A stretch of 64,000 nt of DNA. Origin: Marthasterias glacialis (lineage: Eukaryota; Echinodermata; Asteroidea; Forcipulatida; Asteriidae). The stretch spans positions 23,594,495 to 23,658,494 of the forward strand of contig OU452225.1 of assembly GCA_911728455.2 (NCBI GenBank), given 5' to 3'. Both the position numbers and the translations under genes were made by a program. How positions within the stretch are numbered: the first letter of the stretch is position 1; each line of letters opens with the position of its first letter. Below the pieces are notes generated by a model. It was not told where the DNA came from, searched no databases, and was given only the letters and a program-made list of their open reading frames with translations. Below are positions 1-21,000 of the stretch, piece by piece.

Positions 1-8738
<8,738 letters not shown>

Positions 8739-9333
8739 GTTGGATAATGTATATCTGTGCACAACCTCAATCTCAATGGTCTGCGAAACTGTTGAGCTCA
8801 CTAGTTCAATGTAAAGCCACGCAGAGATCGATGTGTTTGTTATTAGGATTGAGGTTGAATATTAAAAAGTGCTTGGACGACAAAAACATGTCTTTAAAAC
8901 TGATATGTACAAGTCGCCTCTACATTATGACCAAATTAGTAAAAAGATAAACACACTTTAATGTCAAGAGAGAATTTAACAATAATTTTGAAATCTATTT
9001 TTTTGCTGATAAATTTTTTCCTTTCACATTTAACAGTTTTGAGAACCTGTATTTCATTTTATTATTAATTTAATTTTAGAATGGTTCAGCTAAAAAAGTG
9101 TTCCACGTTAGACAAGTTTAAACTCGATTGTTGGAAAGTTAGGGTGCTCTCAACTAAATTGTGCTTCACTTTTGCAAGGTTTTTGGTAATGTTTGCCGTA
9201 AACGGGAGGTTTAAAACAGCCCATGTTATTATTGATAACAATGGGGCCATTATGTGTACTCAGAAGGCTGAGAAATGTGACATTTTCTATTAGAAAATGT
9301 TCATTACAAAGTGGTTCTACGGCACATACGAAA
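8739..9333. promoter_or_regulatory. Putative bidirectional promoter region between OXCT1 and ALKBH7
   Basis: This 595-bp stretch separates two divergent start codons, OXCT1 leftward and ALKBH7 rightward. It must contain both 5' UTRs and at least one promoter, unless distant non-coding first exons exist. It is AT-rich with no obvious TATA box placed for either gene. The OXCT1 start lies in CAACATGGCCGCG, which resembles the YY1-type sites that often overlap start codons of housekeeping genes. Promoter function is inferred from gene layout only. Confidence 0.55.
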
Positions 9334-11842
9334 ATGTTTGGAAGCTCAAGCTGTTGGAACCACGCCCTCTTGCGACAAGCTGTGTCCTCACCTCGCCGAT
9401 TGTTGAAGAAGTTCCACTCTTCTTCAAGACAACTTCAAGAAGGATGCAGAACACTTACTTCTCAAGAACCACCACTCCTGAATCTCGACAACCTTTCAAG
9501 CTACCTTGAGATAAGCGATGCCGATACCAAAGAAATTGTCACCAAAGACTTTGAGCTTTGCAGTAAGTTTGTGTCGGAAGAGGAGGGGCGTGTCATCTTC
9601 GAAGAGGTAGAAGACTACTTGGAGGATGTTGATTATCAATATGACCACTGGGATAATGTAAATATTAAACTTCTTTTATTTTAGCTCGATGAGTGCCTTA
9701 CTTTTTGGGTAATTCGTTACTTATTATTTGTTTACTTTTAATTTCAACATTATTTCATTTATAGAATTGTCAATTATTTTTTATAATAGCAGTCCGCACT
9801 AATGACTTTTGCTTAAAACTACCCAGATGTCAGACAAACATTCCACCACTCAAGCGATCAACGCATCTGCATGCCAGACCTCAGTAGTACTGAATGCAGC
9901 GCGTATTGGGTGTATGATCGACGTACGTGTCCGTCAGTAAAATTTGACACGCTGTCTGAGATCTGGGTACGTCTTGCGTGACCTATTTTTAGCATTAGTG
10001 CAGAGTGCTATTACTACTAAATGTATTGCTAGGCCCTATTTATTCTGTTTTATTTTTTATGCATTCCCTTTAATTTCCATAACCTGTCTTTATATTCTAG
10101 GCAATCCACGGCTACAGAGAAACTGAGAAATCAAGATGGTCAGAGAAGAGCCAGGCTATCCTACAGCGCATTAGACTAAAGGCGTTTCCTTCTGGAGAGC
10201 ACCAGTTGTCACTCGTTCATGTTCTTGACTTGGCCAAGGACGGATTTATCAAACCTCATGTGGACAGTGTGAAGGTAATTGAAGGTGACATCATGGGTGT
10301 TGGGAAGACATTAGCCCAATAAATAGTGCCAATACGCTGGACTACCGCTGCTTCAAGAAGCGGAGGTAGTCAAGAGGTAGTCCACCTCAAGAAGTGGAGG
10401 TAGTCAGCGCCGTAACTAGGGTAAAATTTAAGAGGGGCACAAGGGGGGGGGGGCACCAAATTTCCTAGGGGGGCACTTTTGGCCGATTGAAACTGTAGTA
10501 CTTTTCCGTTTGTATTTTTCTAAACAAGCCCCTATTCAGCGCTCTTCTGACGCCCTTCATTCCTGCATGTAAAGACTGAAAAATAGTTTTAAAAACATGG
10601 AAATTACTACGTAAAAGCTCATAAAATGTAACATTTTAATCTGGTAATTTTTAATCTCAAAGTCCAGATTTCAAATGGGGGGCATTTGGGGGGGGGGGGG
10701 AAGGGGGGGCACGGACATCAGTTGGGGGGCACGTGTTATGCCACTGGAGGTATTGGCACTATTTTTGGGATACGTTGGACTGCCTCCGCTTCTGGACACT
10801 ATTTATGGGGCTAGGAAGAAATCATTCATGTGTTCCTCTAAAATTGAAGTTGAAGCATGTGTCGAGAGTGAAAGAATCCACACAATTTTGGTTTGAAAAT
10901 TGTTGAAAAAATGTTGGTTGCATTTGCATATGGGACAATTTCTAAAGTTGACTGAATACCAATTATTATAGTTAAAAGTTGAGCATCTGTATTCTTATTT
11001 GTAGTTCTGTGGCACCACCATAGCAGGTTTGAGCCTACTATCTCCTGCAGTTATGAGACTGATCAAACAAGATGACCCCAAGTGTTGGGTCAATGTTGTT
11101 CTCCAGCCTGGATCCCTCTACATCATGAGGTAAACATACAGGAAGTGAGATACAAAGGCTAGCCTTTGACAAAGACAGACTTTCAGGGATGATGGGGGAT
11201 GAGGGGTGGAGCAGATTTGCCATGTAGAACCATTGTTCTAGGAAATACGAACTTGTACACTACTGCACAATGGAAAATTACCTACTTCTCATGCTGCCTA
11301 GCATTTCGAAGTCTCCCCTAAAAGCATAGGTGTTCTTTTGTGTCCTCTAAGGCTGTCTTCTAATGGTTATTCAGTGTAGTAACACATGAGGGCAAAGGCT
11401 GCCCCTCTTGCCCTAAATCTACACTATTAAGGTCAACCAAACTTAAATAATCTCTTTGAAACACATTAATTTTTAATAACTTTGGGGTGAGCAAAGAAAA
11501 TATTGACTGGAGTTGGATTTGAACCTGCGACCAGTCTGTCTCCTTTGTGGTTTATTGCTTCAAATTGTATCAGCAAGAAAAGTTTGGAATCAAAAGTTTG
11601 GAATTCTTTTTCTATCAACATTGCAAAATTAATGGAACATTTATAGCATAGCATTTCATACTTTCCATTTGATCGTGTGTTTTCCATGTAAGTACTTATA
11701 TATGTATGTTTTGTCGAACAGGAATAGAGTCCGTTTCGAGTTCACCCATGAGATTCTGGAAGACAGCGACTCACTCTTTAAAGGTCAAAGGTTACCGCGA
11801 GACAGAAGGATCTCCATCATGTGCAGGAACGAGCCATCTTGA
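9334..11842 (+). CDS. ALKBH7: Alpha-ketoglutarate-dependent dioxygenase AlkB homologue 7, mitochondrial
   Basis: Four exons (9334-9657, 10101-10274, 11005-11129, 11722-11842) give a complete 247-residue protein; human ALKBH7 is about 221. ALKBH7 is a mitochondrial Fe(II)/2-oxoglutarate dioxygenase linked to programmed necrosis and fatty-acid metabolism. The double-stranded beta-helix residues are present: His161 and Asp163 in KPHVDSVK and His217 in FTHEI as iron ligands, with the human spacing of 56. Arg237 or Arg243 in RRISIMCR would bind 2-oxoglutarate. The segments [19 protein letters not shown] and [19 protein letters not shown] are hallmarks of this subfamily. The ATG at 9334 is chosen because it opens a basic, Ser/Arg-rich presequence ([15 protein letters not shown]...). 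An upstream in-frame ATG at 9223 would add 37 residues but would not start with a targeting peptide. The stop is TGA at 11840-11842. No breaks are seen. Confidence 0.95.
9783..10013. mobile_element. MITE-like inverted repeat in ALKBH7 intron 1
   Basis: The ends are TAATAGCAGTCCGCACTAAT and ATTAGTGCAGAGTGCTATTA, which pair with few mismatches. The interior has ACCCAGAT on the left and ATCTGGGT on the right, extending the pairing. Confidence 0.7.
10312..10800. repeat. Low-copy repeat block with G-runs in ALKBH7 intron 2
   Basis: It contains AGTGCCAATACGCTGGACTA at the left and a diverged inverted counterpart (TATTGGCACTATTTTTGGG...) at 10750, plus several homopolymer G runs. The terminal sequence matches the inverted repeat at 16155-16505, so this is probably another member of that family. 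Confidence 0.5.
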
Positions 11843-13040
11843 ATTGACTGAGGAGTTCTTGTGTGTTTATAGACAATTATACGAGGGAAACGGAGGCCAA
11901 ATTTTCAGGAACTTGTTGCGAGCACAACACTGACACTTTTCTCTATCTAGGGGATAAGTAACAACTTAGTGTGACTTTCACTGATGCAATGTAAACTCCT
12001 TGCTGTCTGAGTGCTGCGGGGAAAAGAAGCCCAGAGGCACCTACCTCTGACCTCTGACCTTCCACAAAAAATCCTCACTCTAGAGAAGGTGGGGTCTTCA
12101 ACATTTTAGTAAGCACAAAACAATTGTGCACAGAAAAGTCACATCAAAACCAGGTTACCAGCCAAAATTTAATGTGATAAACATTATTATAACACCCCTC
12201 ACAAAGATTATGCCTTGTGATTGGTTTAGAGTGCATCACATGATATGACTTGTTTTGACTAGAAAGCCACATGAATGAGACATGCTATACATGTAGCAAC
12301 CAATGTACTTTATTAGTAGAAAGTAATGTACAATACCCATAGCAACCGGTGTATTTTACCCATAGCAATGGCAGTTTCTTGGTACCTAGACATCCAGGCA
12401 CAGCGTATGGGGTTTTATAAAACAAATAATGACTGCTTTTACTCATGGTATGGTCAAGATTACGACTCCCTCGGTGATCACTGGAACATTCTGTTTTCCC
12501 TCGACTGTCCCTCTGGAAAATGCTCCGGGGATCACCTTAAGACAACAGGTCCCAAGTTTAGCAGGAAAACTTGAAAATAGAATTAGCTCATGTTGCAAAC
12601 TTCTTACCAACCAACAGGACCTGTGGTATAAATTCAAGCAATTGTTGATGGCCTCACGTTTCAACCCTAGCAGAGTCTTTTTCAAAGGCTAAATGACAAC
12701 ACAACACACACACACTTTAGTGTTCAGTCATTTAGCCTATGAGAAAGAGCTCTGCTAGGGTTGATTCAAGAGGCCAATGACAATTTTGGGCAGAAAAATT
12801 TTGCTCAACAATTTCTACACTAGCTGCTGAGAATAAATGAGCAGAGTACCAGTCACAAGTACACAAATACTGACTGTTTTGAGTGCCATGGTTAAAACCA
12901 CCTGAAGAGAGCCATTTGGAATGGTATACCTTTCAGTGGGTACCACGAAATATCTGATACAGTTATTAGGGATAAAGAACAATCTGTCATAGCAAAAACA
13001 GGTTTAATCTCCCGAAATGTCATTAGATCTTTTTTTTAGG
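11843..13040. other. Downstream of ALKBH7: 3' UTR and intergenic sequence
   Basis: No further coding exon of ALKBH7 or another gene is visible. The 3' end of the transcript cannot be fixed. It holds an inverted-repeat element at 12647-12779 and a degenerate MITE at 12783-12900. Confidence 0.4.
12647..12779. mobile_element. MITE-like hairpin element
   Basis: The arms (about 45 bp) share CAACCCTAGCAGAG and GGCTAAATGAC in inverted orientation around a (CA)n-rich loop. Confidence 0.75.
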
Positions 13041-13065
13041 TATGGTGAACACAATCCTCTTCACA

Positions 13066-13396
13066 AGCCTTGTGTGAGGTAATTCCATTGTGCGGCCACA
13101 CCCACATCACACAAACTGGCTCTACTGATTACCAGAAGCCCATAGGAGTTGCATTGAGCATCCTCCATGCATTGACCTAGTTTTTCATAGATGAAGAATT
13201 TATGCAAGAAAAGTCTAATAATTTGACTTGGCTTTTACATTTTGTTCTTCGAAGACCAACATCTTCTCAGAATTAAAAGTTTCTGTTTTAAGAAATGCTT
13301 TCAATTGTACATTGAAAGATATGCCAGCTTTGGAATCCAGAAGTAGCGAAAACTTTGGGCACAACATGTGTGACGCAGTGACTTGACATAAAATGT
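13066..13396 (+). repeat. Dispersed repeat family D, copy 1
   Basis: The order of motifs is TGTGTGAGGTAATTCCA, CTGATTACCAGAAGCCCATA, TTGACTTGGCTTTTACAT, TTCTCAGAATTAAAAG and AGTAGCGAAAACTTTGGGC. It recurs at 27078-27440, 28122-28425 and, in part, 48190-48360. Confidence 0.7.
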
Positions 13397-13550
13397 AGAA
13401 TTTCCCATATGACCAGTGTAGAATGTTGCCTGCCATGAAATGTCGTGGAATGTACAAGGTCACTATTTTGGTAAACAAACGCTACATGGTCTATAGGAGA
13501 GTCTGTTTGTTGGGTTTACCCAAACCAAATCACACCCTGATATTGTTGGC

Positions 13551-13950
13551 TCAGAGCATTAAGGACTTGCAGGACCTAGAAAGACCCAGTCCGCTCAGAG
13601 CAGAAAGGACTTGCCGGACCTAGAAAGACCCAGTCTGCTCAGAGCAGAAAGGACTTATAGGACCTAGAAAGACCCAGTCTGCTCGGAGCAGAAAGGACTT
13701 ATAGGACCTAGAAAGACCCAGTCCACTCAGAGCAGAAAGGACTTATAGGACCTAGAAAGACCCAGTCCACTTGGAGCAGAAAGGACTTTAGGACCTAGAA
13801 AGACCCAGTCAGCTCAGAGCAGAAAGGACTTATAGGACCTAGAAAGACCCAGTCCACTCAGAGCAGAAAGGACTTGTAATACATGCACAATAGGGTATAA
13901 GTCCTTTCTGCTCTGAGCCGACTGGGTCTTTTGGGTCCTTTCTGCTCTGT
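13551..13950 (+). repeat. 44-bp tandem array ending in an inverted copy
   Basis: About 7.4 direct copies of a 44-bp unit (containing GAAAGGACTTATAGGACC and TAGAAAGACCCAGTC) run from 13551 to about 13878. About 20 bp later the same sequence appears reversed (AAGTCCTTTCTGCTCTGAGC...GACTGGGTCTT). Copies differ at a few sites, including a one-base deletion in one unit. Confidence 0.92.
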
Positions 13951-14430
13951 ATTATGTCTACCATATCTCTAAAAAAGAATAATGTGATGCCAATAACTGT
14001 TCTTAGAAAGCAGGAAAATTTAAAAATAATATATACAAGCCCACATTGATACACAGGTAATTTGATACACATGAACCATTGTCACTCTAATCATAAAATC
14101 AGATCTTATTTGATGGTAAGTGAATGTTGTTTTTAAATTTATGTTATTCACATTCTTCAAGAACTTGCAGTTGATATCTTAAAATAAAAAACAGACTTTG
14201 ACAGTCACCAACAATGAAGAGTTAAGTCTATTTAGTTACAAATAATAAGAAATCCATGGAGCAGGGGTTACTAGAGTCAAAGAAAATGTTAAGAAACTGA
14301 AAAGTGCTTTGTTTTGATCTTTGGACGCTTCATATTTGACTTTATACAATGAAATCAATGCTTTGAATAAAAAGAAGCAGAACGGCTGTAGTGAAAAGTT
14401 TGTGTCAATGCATCGTCCAGTTAAAAGTTA

Positions 14431-14990
14431 AAGGTTGTTTTGGACACGGCCCCATTAAAAACACCTGCCGTGCTCTGCTGTTCCCCACAGCACGATCAGG
14501 TTCGCCGGTGTAATTATTTAGTGTGCGCCCTCTACGGTCGTGCGGAAAATGTTATTATTCCTGTTTATTTTTTCCCCGTATAAAAATGAGCACCACCGCA
14601 GCCGCGCAGATTTTAGTCAGTTGCAGATAAAAACATTGTTTACAGAGAAAAGTTTTCTTATAAAATTTGTAAAAGAAAACAATTTTTCAAGTGACGGCCC
14701 GGCCAGTGAATGCTTCTGAAGACTCCACAAATGAGCTGTGTGGAGTGCTGCAGAACCGACCGTACCGCTCATTGAAAATCCGATTTATGTGAAATACAGA
14801 TTTGCTTAACTTTTGTTGTCAATTAGACATTCGGATTCCTGTAATGTTTACTGAAATACATACTGAAACTTGGCCAAAAGAGCCCCCTAGAATAAATGTT
14901 GCACTCCATTGTGCCCCTTCCCCTCTTTAAATTTAACAATAGTTTCGCCGTTGTACAAAGTCGATACTTAAATCGCTCTTTAAATTGCTC
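14431..14990 (+). other. Intergenic block with TATA/initiator-like motifs, possible solo LTR or promoter
   Basis: The block contains TATAAAAA at 14579-14586 and TCAGTT at 14617-14622, some 40 bp apart, followed by an AT-rich leader-like stretch. Its composition differs from the flanks. It could be a solo LTR or an upstream promoter. No coding frame is supported. Confidence 0.25.
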
Positions 14991-15179
14991 CCCCTGAAAT
15001 TGTTAGATGGAGACCCCGCCCCGGATAGGACACAGTCTGTGTTTACAAATTGTACTCCCCTTCTTTATAAATCGTAGAAAATTTGAAGAAAAATACAAAA
15101 ATGTGGCAAAGACTTTATGGGAATTCATTTTTTTCGGTTTAGAGACAGTTCCTTTTACCATCTTAGATCGACGTGTGCA

Positions 15180-15660
15180 TTTGACAGCGCATGTTTGTGT
15201 AACAAGCGCGCCGGCGCGCCGCAGCCGAAATAGTCGTAAAGCTGTGGTCAAGTGAAAAATTAATGGAGGACGCCATCTTGTGTTACTACGCGTCAAGAAG
15301 TAGTTTCTTTTGTGGCATTTTATTTTATTCTACGCTCTGTCTAAATGAAAAATAAACAATTTGTTGAAGAATATTTTCAAAATGTATCGATTCATCAATA
15401 ATTGTTAAGTTTTATATTAGATTGAAGGACATATGATCAATAATATGGGTTGGCGTAGAATTAACGCAAAGGCCTATTTGCATGTTATTTGAGTAGTGAT
15501 AAGGAAATCTCTTGTTTTGGCGCGACAATGTAGTCACTTTTTTAGCGCACCCTGATTCATTTCTGGGAGCATCCCGTTAACTTTTAATTCCCTTCCAACA
15601 TTATTTTAATCACCTTGCTACTGCTGGTAGAAGTGGCTTTTGTATATTTACCGTTTAAAG
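15180..15660 (+). promoter_or_regulatory. NIPBL: Candidate NIPBL promoter and non-coding first exon
   Basis: Around 15205-15230 there is a small CpG-rich patch (GCGCGCCGGCGCGCC) in otherwise AT-rich sequence. It is followed at about 15272 by CGCCATCTTG, a YY1-like element. At 15660/15661 an excellent donor (TTTAAAG|GTAAGTATT) is followed by no coding sequence until the acceptor near 18004. This fits a non-coding exon 1 ending at 15660, as in vertebrate NIPBL. The transcription start cannot be fixed from sequence. Confidence 0.4.
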
Positions 15661-18004
15661 GTAAGTATTCCATTAAATTTGTCGGTGTTCATGTTTTCTT
15701 TATAAAAACGGGAACATTCACTGATGTTGAAGGAATGCATTGTATTTACGCTAATGTAGCGCTGTGCAATTTGCTTTAAACGTTAACGTTATGGGATTTG
15801 TCAATACGTTGATGTGATTGTGAATGTAGTTTGGTGTAGGCCTATATCACGTAATAAAATATACATTTTTTATTAGTTCAGACTGACGAACAAAAGGACT
15901 AGCCTATCCCTCGGTTCCTGCCTTCAGTTTGGATTTAGTAATAGTATATAGCAGAATAGTAACCTAACGTTAATTTTTAATTTTTTTTGGTGTAAATTCG
16001 AATCAAGTTTTTATTTAAAGAAGATCCCAAAATTAATTTTTTTTAAATGAAGAATGAAGAAATGGGATGGAGTTGTTTTTTTTTAATGATATTTCTATGA
16101 TTGTTGGTTGTAGGGAGGGGAACAGTTTAAATATACGTGGGCGTCATGCTCAGCTCTAGCCCCATACATCGTGCCAATACGCTGGGCTCCTTCCGCTTCT
16201 TGGCCCAACGAACCCTGTCCTCTAAAACCAGACATCAACTTTCGAATCGAGACTTACTTTGTTTGGCAAATTTATCCCTCAATAATTGGTCGGTCATTAC
16301 TTTCAGACATGTCAGACTCAGAGACTCAGAATAAAGACTAGTGCAGGAATATGACCCGCGCGCTGAACAGCAACCAGTAATGACCGACCAATTATTGAGG
16401 GATAAATTTGCCAAACAAAGTAAGTCTCGATTCGAAAGTTGATGTCTGGTTTTAGAGGACATGGTTCATTGGGCCAAGGCGTATTGGCACAATGTATGGG
16501 GCTAGCTCAGCTTCAGTCCCATAAATACTAGTGCCAATACGTTGGACAACCTCCGCTTCTTGGCCCTTCGATTACCAAATTCATACATCAACTTTTGAAT
16601 CGAAATTTACATTTTGTTTGCCAAAGTTTTTCCCTCGATGATATCTTGGTCATTGCCGGAGCGTCTGGAGTACATTCGCGATGCGATAACTACTTGCCTT
16701 TTGGTGGAATTTTATGAAAAATTTTAGAGCTGATACAGACAAGTTCAAAAATCGTCGGAGCCATGATGGATGCTGTTACACCTGCACTCTGTACACCGCT
16801 ATGACCTTTACTTCTTAGTCTTTTTCGTGTCACTGTTCACACTGCTCGGAACCTTTGCGTCATCGCTTTGAGGTAGAAGTCGCAAGGAGACTGCTGGTAC
16901 AAAGACTCAAGAAGTACAGGTCACAGCGGTGGACAGCGCCCATGGTGCGCAACAGCATCCATTATGTTTAAATGTGTCTGTATCTGCAGTGGTCAGCTAC
17001 TATGTATATGTACGAGTACGATTTGTGATGGGACCAGGCTGGTCTACTCAGCATGCTCAGCACAATAGACTGATTGCACGACCAAAGTTTACATGTCATC
17101 ACGTGACCTTTTGTGGGTACTACGTGACGTCTTCTGAGCTGATGGCAAACTATGTGCAAATACATGCCGTGACCGACAGAGTCACACAAAAAGTCGGTTT
17201 TTGGTAATAATAAAACAGTTACTAAGCCATTTTATTAAAGTTGTATGTTGTGACATTGATATTAATCACATTACTGTTTCATAAACTACCAGTATTCTAC
17301 TACGAAAGAGGTTTATTTTGAGTTATGCACTACCGGCGTCGGACGACTATGTAGCCACCCGCCTGTTATTTTGTTTGTAATGTAGGCCTAAATCACTGTA
17401 AAAAAGGTGAAGAATGTTGGAAAAGTGAGCATTTATACCTAGCCTTGCGAAATTTCAAATAGACAAAGGAATTACACAGTTTCGGAAAGCAATTTGTTTG
17501 GATGATTCAGCTTCAAAACTTTGAAATGTTTGTGTTGAAGAGGCGTCTGGCCTAAACGTTCTGTGGTGCACTAGTACACATCGTGCACATTTATACGTTA
17601 CTTGTACAATTTTCAAGACTTGCTGGAACTGTCCTTACTGGCTTTATTCAGCCACTCGAAGGTCTCTGGTACAAATGCTGAAATATTTTTCACAGATTTC
17701 GAGAAAGAAAAGCTTCGATCGAATAAACAAATGCAACAATCATCATGTACCATACTGCACTTTCATATGGAGGATGTCTTGTTTGTTTACATTTAATACC
17801 CACAATAGGGCAATGACACGGGTCGCACAATCGGTCTATTCACCTGATCTTTGATTTAACAAACTATGCTCCCTTTTCAGAACCTCTCTACTCCAGTCTC
17901 CATAGACCATGCTTTTTGTTTTATTGGGCCCTTTTTACTTTTAGTTGACCATTCGATTAATAAACTCTTCATCTCTTATTGATGGTTGATGTTTTTGGTT
18001 CCAG
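15661..18004 (+). other. Presumed NIPBL 5' UTR intron
   Basis: No coding exon is visible. The stretch holds the long inverted repeat at 16155-16505, a diverged third copy of the same element at 16508-16655, and a region near 17040-17180 with several palindromic sites (CACGTG, ACGTGACGTC). The forward and reverse open frames around 16140-16460 mirror each other because of the inverted repeat and are not genes. Confidence 0.4.
16155..16505. repeat. Long inverted repeat (two arms of about 130-147 bp, 74-bp loop)
   Basis: Arms 16155-16301 and 16376-16505 are inverted copies. The inner ~85 bp (from TGTCCTCTAAAACC to GGTCATTACT) appear perfect, and the left arm has an extra segment of about 18 bp near its outer part. 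A third, diverged, direct copy lies at 16508-16655. Both outer ends carry TAGCCCCATACAT. Confidence 0.93.
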
Positions 18005-18029
18005 CAGGCTTCAGTGAACTTCAGCCAAA

Positions 18030-21000
18030 ATGAATGGAGAAGTTCCAAGTGTTCCCATTACCACGTTATCTGGAATTTCAAGTCTCACTGATTGTAAGTG
18101 CTCATCTGTTCATCTTGATTACATTAAGAAAAGTCTGCACAGACCTCTTTCTGAAAGAAGGTCAAACATTTTTCTAAGTTGAGATTTCGAAAAGAAATTT
18201 ATTATTAGAAATGTATGAACAGTTTTCTAAGTTGAGATTTCGCTCAATTGTATTTGCTTTTGGACGACTAATTTTTTGGAGCATGCTTAAATTATGACAT
18301 TTGATGATAAAATCGCCATATTGACAGGCTCATGATATTTTTTGTGGAACCTTTTGCGTGAGCGACACAATGGAAACTGTTGACTAATTCTTAAATTTGT
18401 TTCATTATCCATACCCAGTATTAACAGAGCTACCCCTGCCGTCGCCATTACCATGCACAGTCAATAATAAGGGCTTGTTGTATAGCCCTCGTGTGGCGGA
18501 TGAAGCTAAGCGACTCCTGGGGTTGCAAGATGAAAACCTGGTACCCCAGCTTCTGCATGCTCTCAGCCAGACTAGCACAGACAATATGTAAGTTTTAAAA
18601 TGTGTTGATGGATTGTTTATGGTGAGGTAAGCACTTAACGCACTCATTTTTTCAATGTTCAGCACCGTTTGTCCTCTTTGTGTGGGTGAAACGAATTGTT
18701 GCACAGTGAGTATATATTGTGTACACGCTTCGAAACAAAATGTTTGGGCAACCTTTGTCCTGTGCTTTGAATTTCACACAAAAATACAAAACTCACATCA
18801 ACTGCAGGCCTCGATCTTAAGAAAAATGGGGGCAGGCCTTTGCAGGCCAAATCAGAGAAATTGTACAAGGGCATGCTGGCCAAGTTGGTAGTGACAGTGC
18901 AATTTTTCTGAAGGGCATGCTGGCCAACTCGACAGGGCATGAGGCCTATGGCCATCGGTGACCTCGGTTGAGATCAAGGCCTGCACCTGTTTGCTGGCTC
19001 AGAAAATAATGGCATGTAGTGTAGTCAGAAATCTTGTTTTCAAAATGATTGTGATTTATTTGTGATATATTACTCTTGACAATATAAAAAATCTCAACAG
19101 ACAATGTCAAGTCAAATAAATCATTCAGGAAACCAAATTTTGGATTCAAGCATTTTTTTCACTGCTTTTTAACCAGTTTGCACCAGCTGACGTGTATCCA
19201 TGAACATTTGTCAAGCCAGCAAATGGGCGACATTGAAACATGCCATTGTGTAGAATCAGAATACGGGAATAAAGGTCCCTTTTATGGGGTTGGGGTGGGG
19301 GTAAAGATTCGTTGAATTGCCAGTCTTTATAATTTTTTATTTTTGATGTTTTTTTACTTTTCTTAGAAGAGTATTGCTAAAAATACATATTTTATTTGCA
19401 GAGAACTCAAGGACAAGTCCAGCAGTAATGAAATCGAAGGGGACATACCTGTCTTGCTGCAAGCAATACTTGCTCGAAATCCAAATGTCTTCAAACAAAA
19501 GCGAATGGAACAGATTGGAGGTGAGAGAAATTTCTTTCAAATATTTTTTTTTGTATTTTTGTTTTTACAAATTTTGTCGGGATGGGGCGGCTGGATATAG
19601 TTTGTTGCTTCAAAGAAGCCATTCCTTTTTAGGGTACCTAATTTCAACTGGAAATCATTTTAAATCTCCTTTTGTAGGTGGGCAAACAGTTGACCCTGAT
19701 AAAATGTGATATTCCTGGCTGATTTTGAGCTAGAGAAAAGTTATCAAGTAAAAAAAAGTAATAATAACATAACCTTTAGCTTTACATGATAAAAGAACAT
19801 ATTCTTTAAGAAGTTACCCTAAAAATTTGATTGGAAGGACAATCCAATGGTATACACTGTAGCACGTTTGGTCAAATTTATTTATGCAACTCTTTTTCAT
19901 TGGAAAAGGTGTTTCTCCTAGACAACCCATGGCACCATCACCATACTATCAGACATCCCCAGAGGGCGCTGTTCAACATAGTCCGTACAATCGCAGTCAC
20001 ATAACAGGAATGCAAGGTAACTCTTCCCTCCTTTTTTTTTTTTTACCTCAAATACCCCTGTGCTTATTCACAAAGTAAGCTCAGTTGTAGTTAAACATGG
20101 AATTCCTTAACTTGGACGAGGTAATGCAACATTACTTTTACTCCCCCAACTTGAGTTTGCTAACTTTTACCGCTTACTACAAAGTTCATTTGAAATTATT
20201 GAAAAAGGATTGAAAAAAAAAAACGAAATGAAAAAGTGAAAATATGGCAGGTCACCTTTATGGAATTATTTCCATTGCATTAAGGATCTCCTGTTCCAAC
20301 GTCAGTCAACGGTTACACAGGACATCAGTTTTCACCAGCCACGGCTACCAGCCCAAGTCAACCGGTTCCAACTCCATCGCCAGTGCAGGGGAAATCAAGG
20401 TCACAGCTGGCCCAACCACCTAATGGTGAGCAAGAAAAATGTATTGTGGTTATTCCACCCTGTGGGAAATATAAGACAACTCACTGTTATTACTACTAGA
20501 AGTTTGATTAACCAGTCGCTGCAGGAATTCTTTTTTGTTATTGTCCCGTCCCCCTGGCGGGATTCTTTTGGAGGAATTGCTGGAATATTTTGTCTTCGAG
20601 GGTACCGCTGGCACAAAGAAACCCTGACTTAACAATGCCAAGAGAACAAAGATTCTCTATATTGGATTGTCCGTTTTGTTTCTCAACCGAGAAAATGTCA
20701 AATTCACACAGCGTGAATTGTTAAACATCGGCCGTTACCTATGGCATAGGAGTGGAACTAAACACGGAACCATGGCTTAATTGCCGACTCACTATAACTT
20801 ACTCCAGTGAGCCAAAATACAATGAATGAACAATGGTGGAAGCCTCTCAATGATAATATTGCACAATGAGCTGCACACACACGGCCAGTGCTTCCTTCAG
20901 AGAATAAGTTGTTCAGGCACTAGACCGATCACGTGTACTCCATGTTGAAATTTATTATGCAAATGAAGCAACGACACTGGCACGTCGAAGGTATGTGAGG

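Noticed and set aside
9223-9333. Upstream in-frame extension of ALKBH7
   Set aside because: It adds 37 residues with no similarity to the family and hides the mitochondrial presequence that starts at the ATG at 9334.
15003-15296. Overlapping frames on both strands (82-97 codons) near the CpG patch
   Set aside because: No known family, no splice context, and they sit in the presumed NIPBL promoter or 5' UTR region.
16137-16462. Two frames on opposite strands encoding nearly the same peptide
   Set aside because: This is caused by the long inverted repeat at 16155-16505; neither frame has gene support.
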